Source of the DNA: Actinomyces johnsonii
GTDB lineage: Bacteria > Actinomycetota > Actinomycetes > Actinomycetales > Actinomycetaceae
Assembly: GCF_006546835.1 (NCBI RefSeq)
Contig: NZ_VICB01000010.1
Location: 151,396-215,395 of the forward strand
DNA length: 64,000 bases
Direction of reading: 5' to 3'
Shown one piece after another: positions 9,384 through 17,865 of the stretch. How positions within the stretch are numbered: position 1 is the first letter of the stretch; each line of letters starts with the position of its first letter. Under the pieces are notes generated by a model. The model worked only from the letters and a program-made list of their open reading frames with translations, had not been told where the DNA came from and did not search any database. A program made the translations under genes and the position numbers.

Positions 9384-10796
9384 ATGGCACAGACTTCCCA
9401 GAATAGCGCGGCGGACATCGCGCACAAGCCCATGATGAGCACTGCTCAGATCCTGCTGATGAACGTCGGATTCTTCGGCATCCAGTACTCCTTCGGCATG
9501 CAGCAGAACGCCATGTCGCCCATCTACCAGTTCCTCGGGGCTTCCGCTGATGAGATCCCCATCCTCAATCTGGCCGGACCCGTCACCGGCCTGCTCATCC
9601 AACCGCTCATCGGGGCGCTCTCGGACCGGACCTGGAGCGAGAAGTGGGGACGCCGTAAGCCCTTCTTCCTGATCGGGGCCGTCGGCTGCTCCGTGTTCCT
9701 GTTCCTCATGCCCTTCGTCACCGCCGTGTGGATGGCGGTGCTGTGCCTGTGGCTGCTGGACGCCTCGAACAACACGGCCATGGAGCCCTACCGGGCCTTC
9801 ATCGGCGACCGCCTGCCCTCCAAGCAGCTCGCCAAGGGCTTCCTCGCCCAGTCCCTGTTCATCGGCGCCGGCTCGGCCCTGGCTGCCGGGACCCTCGTCG
9901 TTCTGGAGAAGACCCTGGCGGGCGCCACCGCCGCCGGCATCCCCTACTGGGTCTTCGGCGCCTTCATGGTGGGCTCGGTGTGCTCCATCGGCTCGGTGCT
10001 CATCTCGGTGCTCTCCACCAAGGAGCTGCCGCCCACGCCGGAGGGCTTGGTCGAGCTCGAGCGCAAGAAGCGGGAGGAGGGCCCCTTCGGCTTCGTCAAG
10101 GACATCGGCGTCGCCATCGTCGAGATGCCCCGCGGCCTGAAGAAGATGGCCCTGGTCTACCTCTTCCAGTGGTACGCCATGAACGTCTTCTGGCAGTACC
10201 TGGGCCTCATGTGCGCCGTCACCTACTTCGGCGTGAACCTGTCCGACCCGGGGTACGCCAAGACCGAGGCCTTCAACAACGCCTCCGGCTTCGCCACCGG
10301 GCTCATGGTCGCCTACTACGTCTCCTGCACGGTCGTCGCCCTCTTCCTGGCGCGACTGTCCAACCGCATCGGCCCCAAGCACGTCCACACCGCGGCGCTG
10401 TGCCTCGCCGCCGTCTGCCTGGTCCTGCTCACCCGCATCGGCAGCCCCGGCCACACCGCGGTCCTCTACCTGCCCATGATCGGCATTGGTGTGGCCTGGG
10501 CTTCTATTACGGGCGTACCCTACATCATGGCCATTGAGATGATCCGCAAGGAGCGCCGAGGCGTCTACATGGGCGTTATCAATATGATGATCGTCATCCC
10601 CCAGTTCATCCAGACCCTCACCTTCGGTCCCATTTACAAGCACCTGCTCGGCGATCACCCGGTCAACGCCATGCTCTTCGTCGCAGTCTTCCTCGTCATC
10701 GCCGGTCTGCTCATCGAGTGGATCGACACCGTCAAGGACGCGGACCCGCGGGTGCGCGCCGCCGCCGTGTCCGCCACTGAGACTGCCGTGGCCTGA
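9384..10796 (+). CDS. MFS sugar transporter, SLC45/maltose-permease type
   Basis: A 470-residue membrane protein with 12 predicted hydrophobic segments. The loop-2 signature SDRTWSEKWGRRKPF is the form seen in the SLC45-like glycoside/maltose/sucrose MFS branch, and NNTAMEPYRAFIGDRLP resembles the conserved segment after TM4 in that branch. It likely imports a disaccharide with protons; the sugar cannot be read from the sequence. The start is ATG 9384. A universal stress protein gene follows 28 bp downstream on the same strand and may be co-transcribed. Confidence 0.8.
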   Translation: MAQTSQNSAADIAHKPMMSTAQILLMNVGFFGIQYSFGMQQNAMSPIYQFLGASADEIPILNLAGPVTGLLIQPLIGALSDRTWSEKWGRRKPFFLIGAVGCSVFLFLMPFVTAVWMAVLCLWLLDASNNTAMEPYRAFIGDRLPSKQLAKGFLAQSLFIGAGSALAAGTLVVLEKTLAGATAAGIPYWVFGAFMVGSVCSIGSVLISVLSTKELPPTPEGLVELERKKREEGPFGFVKDIGVAIVEMPRGLKKMALVYLFQWYAMNVFWQYLGLMCAVTYFGVNLSDPGYAKTEAFNNASGFATGLMVAYYVSCTVVALFLARLSNRIGPKHVHTAALCLAAVCLVLLTRIGSPGHTAVLYLPMIGIGVAWASITGVPYIMAIEMIRKERRGVYMGVINMMIVIPQFIQTLTFGPIYKHLLGDHPVNAMLFVAVFLVIAGLLIEWIDTVKDADPRVRAAAVSATETAVA

Positions 10797-10824
10797 CCGG
10801 GTGCCCCACGAAAGGATGTCATCC

Positions 10825-11271
10825 GTGACCTATACCACCATTGTCGCCGGAGTCGGCGATGTCGAGGCGAACACCCACGTCATCGATCGCGCCTGCGAGA
10901 TGGCTCGCCTGTGCGACGCCGCTCTTCTCCTCGTCGCCGGCTTCGACCCCGTCTCGGCGCGGGACAAGGCTCGCATCAACGAGTTTGCCCCCGTCGCCGA
11001 TGTGCGGGTCGGGCTCACCGAGGACCAGGCCTACGCCGTCGTCGAGAAGGCGCGTGATACCGCCGTTGAGCGCGGCGTCGCCCTCGCCCAGGGCGTCGTC
11101 GTCGAGGGCACGGCGGTCGATGCCGTCACCCTCGTCACCTTGGAGACCGAGGCGGACCTCGTCATCGTCGGATCCAAAGGCGTCGATTCGCTGTTCGGCC
11201 GCATCTTCGGAGCCGTCTCCGTCCAGGTGCTCCGCAAGTCGAAGTGCGACGTCCTCGTCGTCGTTCCCTAG
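10825..11271 (+). CDS. Universal stress protein (UspA family)
   Basis: A 148-residue single-domain Usp protein. The GTG at 10825 was chosen because AAAGGA lies 8 nt upstream; an ATG at 10816 overlaps that site. The fold runs from TYTTIVAGVGD (first strand) to the C-terminal nucleotide-binding motif GSKGVDSLFGRIFGAVS, which fits the G-2x-G-9x-G(S/T) pattern of ATP-binding Usp proteins, then SKCDVLVVVP. The role is stress adaptation and the exact partner is unknown. It ends before a strong terminator hairpin. Confidence 0.88.
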   Translation: MTYTTIVAGVGDVEANTHVIDRACEMARLCDAALLLVAGFDPVSARDKARINEFAPVADVRVGLTEDQAYAVVEKARDTAVERGVALAQGVVVEGTAVDAVTLVTLETEADLVIVGSKGVDSLFGRIFGAVSVQVLRKSKCDVLVVVP

Positions 11272-11321
11272 TCGCCGGATAGACGTCGGACGCACGCGTC
11301 GGATCCTGCGCGATCGGACCG

Positions 11322-11372
11322 GCGGCGGATGCCCGCCACGCGGAAGTGTGGCGGGCATCCGCCGCTATGTTT
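11322..11372 (+). terminator. Hairpin terminator after the universal stress gene
   Basis: Perfect arms 11324-11339 (GGCGGATGCCCGCCAC) and 11348-11363, extendable by two pairs, with a short loop, followed by TATGTTTTGAGG. It lies about 50 bp after the stop codon. Confidence 0.8.
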
Positions 11373-11445
11373 TGAGGTTCTTCGTGTGTGAGGGCGTGGT
11401 CGGGGTGAGCGGGTGCCGGTGGTTCGGCGTCTCGGGGTCCTGCGC

Positions 11446-11599
11446 GGTCGTACTCGGCGTCGCGTGGTCGTACCCGGCGGCGCGCGGTCGTACCTTAGAG
11501 GGGCTCTAAGGTACGACCGCGCGGTTTTACGTACGACCGCGTGCGCTGGGGGTACGCCCACGCGGTTTTACGTACGACCGGGTGGGATCGCGTACGACC
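11446..11599. repeat. Phased GGTCGTAC / GTACGACC box array
   Basis: Three copies of GGTCGTAC start at 11446, 11466 and 11486, exactly 20 bp apart. Four copies of the reverse complement GTACGACC start at 11511, 11531, 11572 and 11592, and a one-mismatch copy (GTACGCCC) sits at 11552, so these are also spaced 20-21 bp. The two sets face each other around a perfect inverted repeat with 20-bp arms (11481-11500 and 11504-11523) and a GGG loop. The 20-bp spacing is near two helical turns, as in iterons or multi-operator sites. No gene lies here; the function is unknown. Confidence 0.85.
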
Positions 11600-11997
11600 A
11601 CGTACCCCGAGACCCCGACGAGGAAAGCCCCGCACAACCCCATCCCCACGACACGAAGAACCCGTTTTGAGCAGTTGTCGTAACTCCTGTGATACGTGGG
11701 GCCGGGCTGGGCGCATGGTGGCGCTGCGTCTGCCCGGGTGGCCCCGCGCCCCGACCCGCTCCGGGACGCGGCGCTCGGCGTTCCCTGAATCTCCTCCCCT
11801 CGACGTCGGCCGCCCATGCCGCCGAGCCCCGCGGCGTAGGCGGGCGCGCCGGGAGGAGGCGCGCTGGAGTCGGCGTGTTTGGTCTAGGACTGAAGTCACA
11901 CTAGAGTCATATCGTGAACGACGCGTCGCCGCGTCACGCCTGCATCAGGACGATCTGAGTCAGACCCGAGAACGACCCGAATCAGAAAGGGGCATCG

Positions 11998-14703
11998 ATG
12001 CCCAAGTACGTGTACCGCTTCAGCGAGGGTGACAAGGACCAGAAGGACCTCCTGGGAGGCAAGGGAGCGAACCTGGCGGAGATGACCCGGCTGGATCTCC
12101 CCGTTCCCCCCGGCTTCACCATCACCACCGACGCCTGTCGCGCCTACCTGGCCAGCGGCGAGGTCCCCGAGGAGCTCTCGGTCCAGGTCACCACCGCTCT
12201 GCGTGGAGTCGAGGAGGAGCTGGGGCGCGAGCTCGGCGCCGCCGAGGACCCCCTGCTCGTCTCGGTGCGAAGCGGCGCCAAGTTCTCCATGCCCGGCATG
12301 ATGGAGACCGTCCTCAACATCGGCCTCAACGACGTCTCCGTCAAGGGACTGGCCGCCGCCAGCTCCGACGAGCGCTTCGCCTGGGACTCCTACCGCCGCC
12401 TCATCCAGATGTTCGGCAAGACCGTCCTGGACATCGACGGCGACCACTTCTCCGACGCCCTGGACGCCAAGAAGGACGCGCGGGGCGTCTCCATGGACTA
12501 CGAGCTCCCCGTGGACGCCCTCCAGGAGCTGGTCGAGGAGTACAAGGCCATCGTCAAGGAGCACGCCGGCATCGACTTCCCGCAGGACCCCCGCTCCCAG
12601 CTGGACATGGCCACCGAGGCCGTCTTCCGCTCCTGGAACACCGAGCGCGCCCACATCTACCGCCGCCGCGAGAAGATCCCGCACGACCTGGGCACCGCGG
12701 TCAACGTGTGCACCATGGTGTTCGGCAACATGGGGGAGACCTCCGGTACCGGCGTGTGCTTCACCCGCGACCCCTCCACCGGGCGCACCGGCGTCTACGG
12801 CGACTACCTGGTCAACGCCCAGGGCGAGGATGTCGTCGCCGGTATCCGCAACACCCTGTCCCTGGCCGACCTCGAGCGCCTGGACAAGGCCTCCTACGAC
12901 GAGCTGCGCTCCATCATGCGCCGCCTGGAGACCCACTACCGCGACCTGTGCGACATCGAGTTCACCATCGAGCGTGGCAAGCTGTGGATGCTCCAGACCC
13001 GCGTGGGCAAGCGCACCGCCGCGGCCGCCTTCCGTGTGGCCACCCAGCTCGTGGACGAAAAGCTCATCACCATGGATGAGGCCCTCACCCGCGTCTCCGG
13101 CGAGCAGCTCACCCAGCTGATGTTCCCCCAGTTCGACGACGACTCCAGCCGCGACCTGCTCACCCGCGCCATGGCCGCCTCCCCGGGCGCCGCCGTGGGC
13201 TACATCGCCTTCGACAACGACGAGGCCGTCTCGCGCGCCGAGAAGGGCGACTCCGTCATCCTCGTGCGCCGCGAGACCAACCCCGACGACCTGCCCGGCA
13301 TGGTCGCGGCCGCCGGCGTGCTCACGGCCCGCGGCGGCAAGACCAGCCACGCCGCCGTCGTCGCCCGCGGCATGGGCAAGACCTGCGTGTGCGGCGCCGA
13401 GGCCCTCGAGGTCGACTCCGCCGGCAAGACCCTGCGCATCGCGGGGCGCGAGGAAGTCCTCACCAGTGAGGACATCATCGCCATCGACGGCACCACCGGC
13501 GAGGTCTTCCTCGGTGAGGTCGGCGTCGTCGACTCCCCGGTCATGACCTACCTGCGCCGAGGCCTGGACGAGGCGCTCAAGGCGGCCGGAGACGAGGACA
13601 CCCGCGAGCTCGTCACCGCCGTGGACCGCCTCATGCGCCACGCCGATGAGGTCCGCCGCCTTCAGGTGCGCGCCAACGCCGACACCCCCGACGACGCCCG
13701 CCACGCCATCCACCGCGGCGCCCAGGGCGTGGGGCTGTGCCGCACCGAGCACATGTTCCTGGGCGAGCGCAAGCAGTTCGTCCAGAACCTCATCCTGGCC
13801 TCCTCCGACGCCGAGCGCGAGGCCGCCCTGGCCGCCCTCCTGCCGCTGCAGAAGGGCGACTTCATCCAGATGTTCGAGACGATGAACGGCAAGCCCATGA
13901 CGGTGCGCCTCATCGACCCGCCGCTGCACGAGTTCCTGCCGGACCTGACCGAGCTGAGCGTCAAGGTGGCCGTCGACCGCGAGCGCGGCGAGCTGGACCC
14001 GGCCGACGAGGAGCTCCTGGCCGTGGTGCGCAAGAGCCACGAGGCCAACCCGATGCTCGGCCTGCGCGGGGTCCGCCTGCTGCTGACCATGCCGGGCCTC
14101 ATCGAGCTCCAGGTGCGCGCCATCGCCGAGGCCGCCGTCGAGCGCCTCAAGGCCGGCGGCGACCCGCACCCGGAGATCATGATCCCGCTCATCGGCTCGG
14201 TGCGCGAGCTCCAGCTGGCGCGCGAGCGCGTGGAGCAGGTGCTGCGGGAGGTCTCCCAGGCCTCCGGCTACGCCCTCGACTTCCCGGTGGGCTGCATGAT
14301 CGAGCTGCCGCGCGCGGCCGTCACCGCCGCCCACATCGCCCAGGAGGCGGACTTCTTCTCCTTCGGCACCAACGACCTGACCCAGACCACGTGGGGCTTC
14401 TCGCGCGACGATGTCGAGTCATCCTTCGTGGGCCGCTACATCGACGACGGCATCTTCGGGATCTCCCCCTTCGAGACCATCGACGTCGACGGCGTGGGCG
14501 GCATGGTGAGTCTGGGCGTCGAGGGCGGCCGCTCCACCAAACCGACGATGAAGATGGGCGTGTGCGGTGAGCACGGCGGCGACCCCGAGTCCATCATCTT
14601 CTTCCACCGCGTGGGCCTGGACTACGTCTCCTGCTCGCCCTTCCGCGTGCCGGTGGCCCGCCTGGAGGCCGGGCGCGCGGCCGTCGAGGACAAGGACGAG
14701 TAG
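11998..14703 (+). CDS. ppdK: Pyruvate, phosphate dikinase
   Basis: A 901-residue enzyme interconverting pyruvate, ATP and phosphate with phosphoenolpyruvate, AMP and pyrophosphate in central carbon metabolism. The N-terminal ATP-grasp domain begins KYVYRFSEGDKDQKDLLGGK. The swivelling phosphohistidine domain holds GGKTSHAAVVARGMGK with the catalytic His at about residue 451. The C-terminal PEP-binding barrel has GLCRTEHMF and FSFGTNDLTQTTWGFSRDD. Full length for the family. The ATG at 11998 follows AGAAAGGGG. It is followed by a terminator shared with the convergent minus-strand gene. Confidence 0.97.
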   Translation: MPKYVYRFSEGDKDQKDLLGGKGANLAEMTRLDLPVPPGFTITTDACRAYLASGEVPEELSVQVTTALRGVEEELGRELGAAEDPLLVSVRSGAKFSMPGMMETVLNIGLNDVSVKGLAAASSDERFAWDSYRRLIQMFGKTVLDIDGDHFSDALDAKKDARGVSMDYELPVDALQELVEEYKAIVKEHAGIDFPQDPRSQLDMATEAVFRSWNTERAHIYRRREKIPHDLGTAVNVCTMVFGNMGETSGTGVCFTRDPSTGRTGVYGDYLVNAQGEDVVAGIRNTLSLADLERLDKASYDELRSIMRRLETHYRDLCDIEFTIERGKLWMLQTRVGKRTAAAAFRVATQLVDEKLITMDEALTRVSGEQLTQLMFPQFDDDSSRDLLTRAMAASPGAAVGYIAFDNDEAVSRAEKGDSVILVRRETNPDDLPGMVAAAGVLTARGGKTSHAAVVARGMGKTCVCGAEALEVDSAGKTLRIAGREEVLTSEDIIAIDGTTGEVFLGEVGVVDSPVMTYLRRGLDEALKAAGDEDTRELVTAVDRLMRHADEVRRLQVRANADTPDDARHAIHRGAQGVGLCRTEHMFLGERKQFVQNLILASSDAEREAALAALLPLQKGDFIQMFETMNGKPMTVRLIDPPLHEFLPDLTELSVKVAVDRERGELDPADEELLAVVRKSHEANPMLGLRGVRLLLTMPGLIELQVRAIAEAAVERLKAGGDPHPEIMIPLIGSVRELQLARERVEQVLREVSQASGYALDFPVGCMIELPRAAVTAAHIAQEADFFSFGTNDLTQTTWGFSRDDVESSFVGRYIDDGIFGISPFETIDVDGVGGMVSLGVEGGRSTKPTMKMGVCGEHGGDPESIIFFHRVGLDYVSCSPFRVPVARLEAGRAAVEDKDE

Positions 14704-14724
14704 CGGTCGGGAACCAGTGTGTGG

Positions 14725-14769
14725 CGCAGCCGGCCGGTTCGACCCGAAGGTCTGAGCCGGCCGGCTGCG
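14725..14769. terminator. Bidirectional hairpin between ppdK and the MprF-like gene
   Basis: Perfect arms of 13 bp (CGCAGCCGGCCGG and its complement ending at 14769) separated by 19 nt lie between two convergent genes, so the hairpin could end both transcripts. Confidence 0.7.
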
Positions 14770-14790
14770 TCGTCTGTGCTGCGCCGGGTC

Positions 14791-17376
14791 TTAGTCGCGG
14801 TTCATGAGCACCTGGGCGAAGCGGGCGGTCTGTGAGGGCTTGAGATCGGGCAGATAGGCGCGGGCGATCGCGATCCCCACAGTGGGCAGGTCCACCAGGT
14901 CGGGGACTGCCAGGTACATGGGCACCGCCCGAGGCTTGAACTTGCGCTTGTAGGCGTGCAGGGAGCCGAAGCCGTAGGCCGGCTCCAGCACGGAGGCCAG
15001 CAGGTCGATGAGCGGATCGAAGCGCGAGGAGGTGCCGCCGTCGGCCGGGGCGGAGCGGGTCAGCGGCGCCCCGGACAGGGAGAGGATCTCCAGGCCCTCG
15101 GCCTGGGCGTCCTGGGCGGCGCGCCCGATGAGGAACTCCATGACGGGGCGGAAGCCGCCTTCGCGGCGCCGCATGAAGTCCAGGGTCAGGCCGATGACCT
15201 TCCCGTTGCGGTAGACCGGCAGCCAGGAGGTGACGCCCTGGACGGTGCCGTCGGCGTCGACGGCCAGCAGCAGGCGCGTCTCGGAGTCGTCGAGCTCGGC
15301 CAGACCGCCGAGTGTGAATCCCATCTCCGGCAGGGGCTTGTCACTGGCCCAGGCCTGGGAGATGGCGCGGATCTGGTCGCGCTGGCCCGCAGGGCAGTCG
15401 CAGAAGCTGGTCCACACGGTCTCAATGCCCTCCTTGCGGGCGTGGTTGAGAGCCGTGCGCACGTCCTGGTAGGCCTTGCCGCGGAAGGCCAGGTCCGGAA
15501 GGTCCAGGAGGGCCTCCTCGGCCACCTGCATGATCGTCCAGCCCATGTCGCGGGCCGCTTCCATCGCCGGGGCGTGCACCGAGTAGAGGGCCGGGATGAG
15601 TCCGGCGTCGGTGGCGAAGTCCGCGAAGTCGCGCACCGCCTGGGCGACCTCGGCGTCGTCGGCGGCCGGATCCCCGACCGTCAGGGCCACGTCGCGGCTG
15701 GGACGGTAGGAGAAGCCGGCCGTGCCGGCTTCGTTGACCCAGGCCTCGTTGCCCTCCCAGGTGAGCATCCAGCCCAGTGTTCCGGCGCCGCGGGTGCGTA
15801 CCAGCTCGGTGAGCTGCTCGCGGCTGGCCACCGGAGTGCGGGCAGGCGCCGACTGGGCCAGCCACACCCACAGGATCGTCAGGATCCACACCAGAACCGG
15901 CGTCCCCTTGGTGATGAGGTGGGCCATCGGGGTCAGGGGCTCGACGATGAGGCCCATGACGCCGCCGGTACCCACGGGCAGAAGGTAGGACAGGTAGGTC
16001 TCTAGCAGATCGGGCCAGCTCGCGTAGGGGGAGAAGTCCCGGGAGATGAGCAGGCCCCCGAACACGGCGATGGTGGCCCCGCCGACGACGGTGAGGGCCC
16101 AGGCCACGACGGCGCGGTAGAGAACCCCGGGACGTGATCTCAGGGTGAAGCAGCCCATCTTCCAGCACACGAGGCCGATGACCACGATGTTGAGCAGCAG
16201 GGGGACCAGCAGGTGGCCGGAATGCACCCAGCTGGGCAGGGTCTGGGCCGTCTCGGAAGCGGGCTCGGGATGCTGGGCGTCGAGCTTCTCTACGAGGGCG
16301 AACATGGCTGCGCAGGCCCCCAGGAAGGTCTGGAGGAGGATGGTGCCCAGTGCCGCTGAGCGGCGTCCGCGGCGCAGGCCGTCGGCCAGGACGAGTTGGA
16401 GGAAGGTCGGCATGCACAGCAGGAGCAGTTCGACCGGGGAGATGGCGGCGTTCTTGGGCAGGATCGCGGGGGTCAGTCCGAAGCGCGCGTCGGCCAGGGG
16501 GCCGGCGGCGTTGCTCAGGACCGCCAGGGCGCAGCTCACCGACCAGCAGGCCACCAGGAAGGCCACGAGCTCGCGCTCCACGCGCCGGGGCAGCTCCTGG
16601 GACGGCGCCGTCTTCTGACCGCGTTCCAATGCGATCCCCAGGACGAGGCCGACGGCGCCCGATCCCAGACGGGCCAGGGTCCCGACGGTGCCGCTGACGG
16701 CGGCCGAGACGCCGAGGACGGCGAACATGACCAGGCGCACGCGCCGCCGCCAGGACGGGCGCATGACGCTGGTGGAGGCCGCCACGATACCGGTGATGGG
16801 CAGGCCGACGCCGTGGATGGGGGCGTGGATGAGGAAGGGCGGCCAGGCCTCCCACACGCGCCCGATGAGCGGGTAGAACGCCTGGGCCAGGGCGATCCCC
16901 CCGGCGGAGGAGACGATGCTCGTCACCAGCCACCGCTGCGTGCCCAGGAGCCGTTCCAGCAGGACGCCGATGGACAGCAGCACGATGGCGCCTGAGACCG
17001 GCAGCAGGTGGCCTGGGGCGGCCCAGGCGGTCAGCAGGGTCCACACGCGCTGGGGCTGGTGGATGTAGGCGGACAGGGCGATCTGCCCCCGGTGCCCCCA
17101 GGGCAGGAGGACGAGCCCGATGAGGAGGGTGAGCGCGGCGGCGGCGGTGGCGGCCGGTGCGGGGGCCAGCCAGGCGCGCGTGGCCCGCCAGGCCCGGTGC
17201 GCGTACGCGATCAGGCGGGAGGGCCGGGCGGCGGGCGTCGTCGGAACGGTGGATGTGTCGGGGGCCTTCTGGGAGGGAGGCGCCGCAGGTGGCTGCGAGG
17301 AGACGGCGGAGGACGCCGGGGAGGGCGCGTTCTCGGGCACGTCCGGGGGAGCTGTACTGGACGGGGCCGACGGCAT
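14791..17376 (-). CDS. MprF-like phosphatidylglycerol lysyltransferase, rhomboid-like membrane domain plus DUF2156
   Basis: An 861-residue membrane protein. The start is ATG at 17376, with GAGGAG 5 nt upstream; a GTG two codons earlier is less likely. A Ser/Pro/Ala-rich cytosolic tail of about 70 residues precedes a multi-pass membrane region (residues ~85-540) whose first part looks rhomboid-like. The C-terminal DUF2156 domain (residues ~555-830) has LGWMLTWEGNEAWVNEAG and a GNAT-like tail. The family uses aminoacyl-tRNA to add Lys or Ala to phosphatidylglycerol and flips the product, which lowers susceptibility to cationic peptides. The amino acid used cannot be read from sequence. Transcription converges on ppdK. 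Confidence 0.8.
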   Translation of the reverse strand: MPSAPSSTAPPDVPENAPSPASSAVSSQPPAAPPSQKAPDTSTVPTTPAARPSRLIAYAHRAWRATRAWLAPAPAATAAAALTLLIGLVLLPWGHRGQIALSAYIHQPQRVWTLLTAWAAPGHLLPVSGAIVLLSIGVLLERLLGTQRWLVTSIVSSAGGIALAQAFYPLIGRVWEAWPPFLIHAPIHGVGLPITGIVAASTSVMRPSWRRRVRLVMFAVLGVSAAVSGTVGTLARLGSGAVGLVLGIALERGQKTAPSQELPRRVERELVAFLVACWSVSCALAVLSNAAGPLADARFGLTPAILPKNAAISPVELLLLCMPTFLQLVLADGLRRGRRSAALGTILLQTFLGACAAMFALVEKLDAQHPEPASETAQTLPSWVHSGHLLVPLLLNIVVIGLVCWKMGCFTLRSRPGVLYRAVVAWALTVVGGATIAVFGGLLISRDFSPYASWPDLLETYLSYLLPVGTGGVMGLIVEPLTPMAHLITKGTPVLVWILTILWVWLAQSAPARTPVASREQLTELVRTRGAGTLGWMLTWEGNEAWVNEAGTAGFSYRPSRDVALTVGDPAADDAEVAQAVRDFADFATDAGLIPALYSVHAPAMEAARDMGWTIMQVAEEALLDLPDLAFRGKAYQDVRTALNHARKEGIETVWTSFCDCPAGQRDQIRAISQAWASDKPLPEMGFTLGGLAELDDSETRLLLAVDADGTVQGVTSWLPVYRNGKVIGLTLDFMRRREGGFRPVMEFLIGRAAQDAQAEGLEILSLSGAPLTRSAPADGGTSSRFDPLIDLLASVLEPAYGFGSLHAYKRKFKPRAVPMYLAVPDLVDLPTVGIAIARAYLPDLKPSQTARFAQVLMNRD

Positions 17377-17865
17377 GAACACTCCTCAGACGGTAGGTGA
17401 TGAGAGGTTGGCGGCGGATAAAGACCGGTTGGTTCCCCAGGGCCGGGGCCCACCGGTGAGCGGCGGAGACCAGAAGGGCTCATGGGATGCCCGAAGGTAC
17501 CGCAGAGGGTCGGGCCGGAGGGGACCGGCCAGCCGACATTCTTATCCACTTCGTAGGCATCCTCATCCCCCTCGAGGGGGATATGACCATGAGACCGGTC
17601 TCTCCGAGAGTCGGGGGCGCCCCTGAGAGAAACCCCCGAGCGCCCCGCAGGGCGGCGGTTTTGTCACTGTTTCGGGTCCGGCGTACAGGCTCGGTGGACC
17701 ACCCAGCGTTGCTGTGATGAGATAGTCTGCCGTGTGCTAGCGGTCGTGACAGGATGGCTGGGCGCTGCGGTGACGGACGGCTCGACCGTGCATTCGTCTG
17801 TTCGCGTGCCTGCCCGTGCTGGAGGCCATCGCGGAGCAGGACGACGAGGAAAGGCGGCCCCATCC
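17377..17865. other. Divergent intergenic region
   Basis: About 490 bp between the minus-strand MprF-like gene and the next plus-strand gene. It contains a short palindrome CCCCCTCGAGGGGG near 17568 and should carry promoters for both directions. No gene with a credible start was found. Confidence 0.4.

Noticed and set aside
11896..14334. 812-codon open frame antisense to ppdK
   Set aside because: Shadow of ppdK caused by high GC; no recognisable motif.
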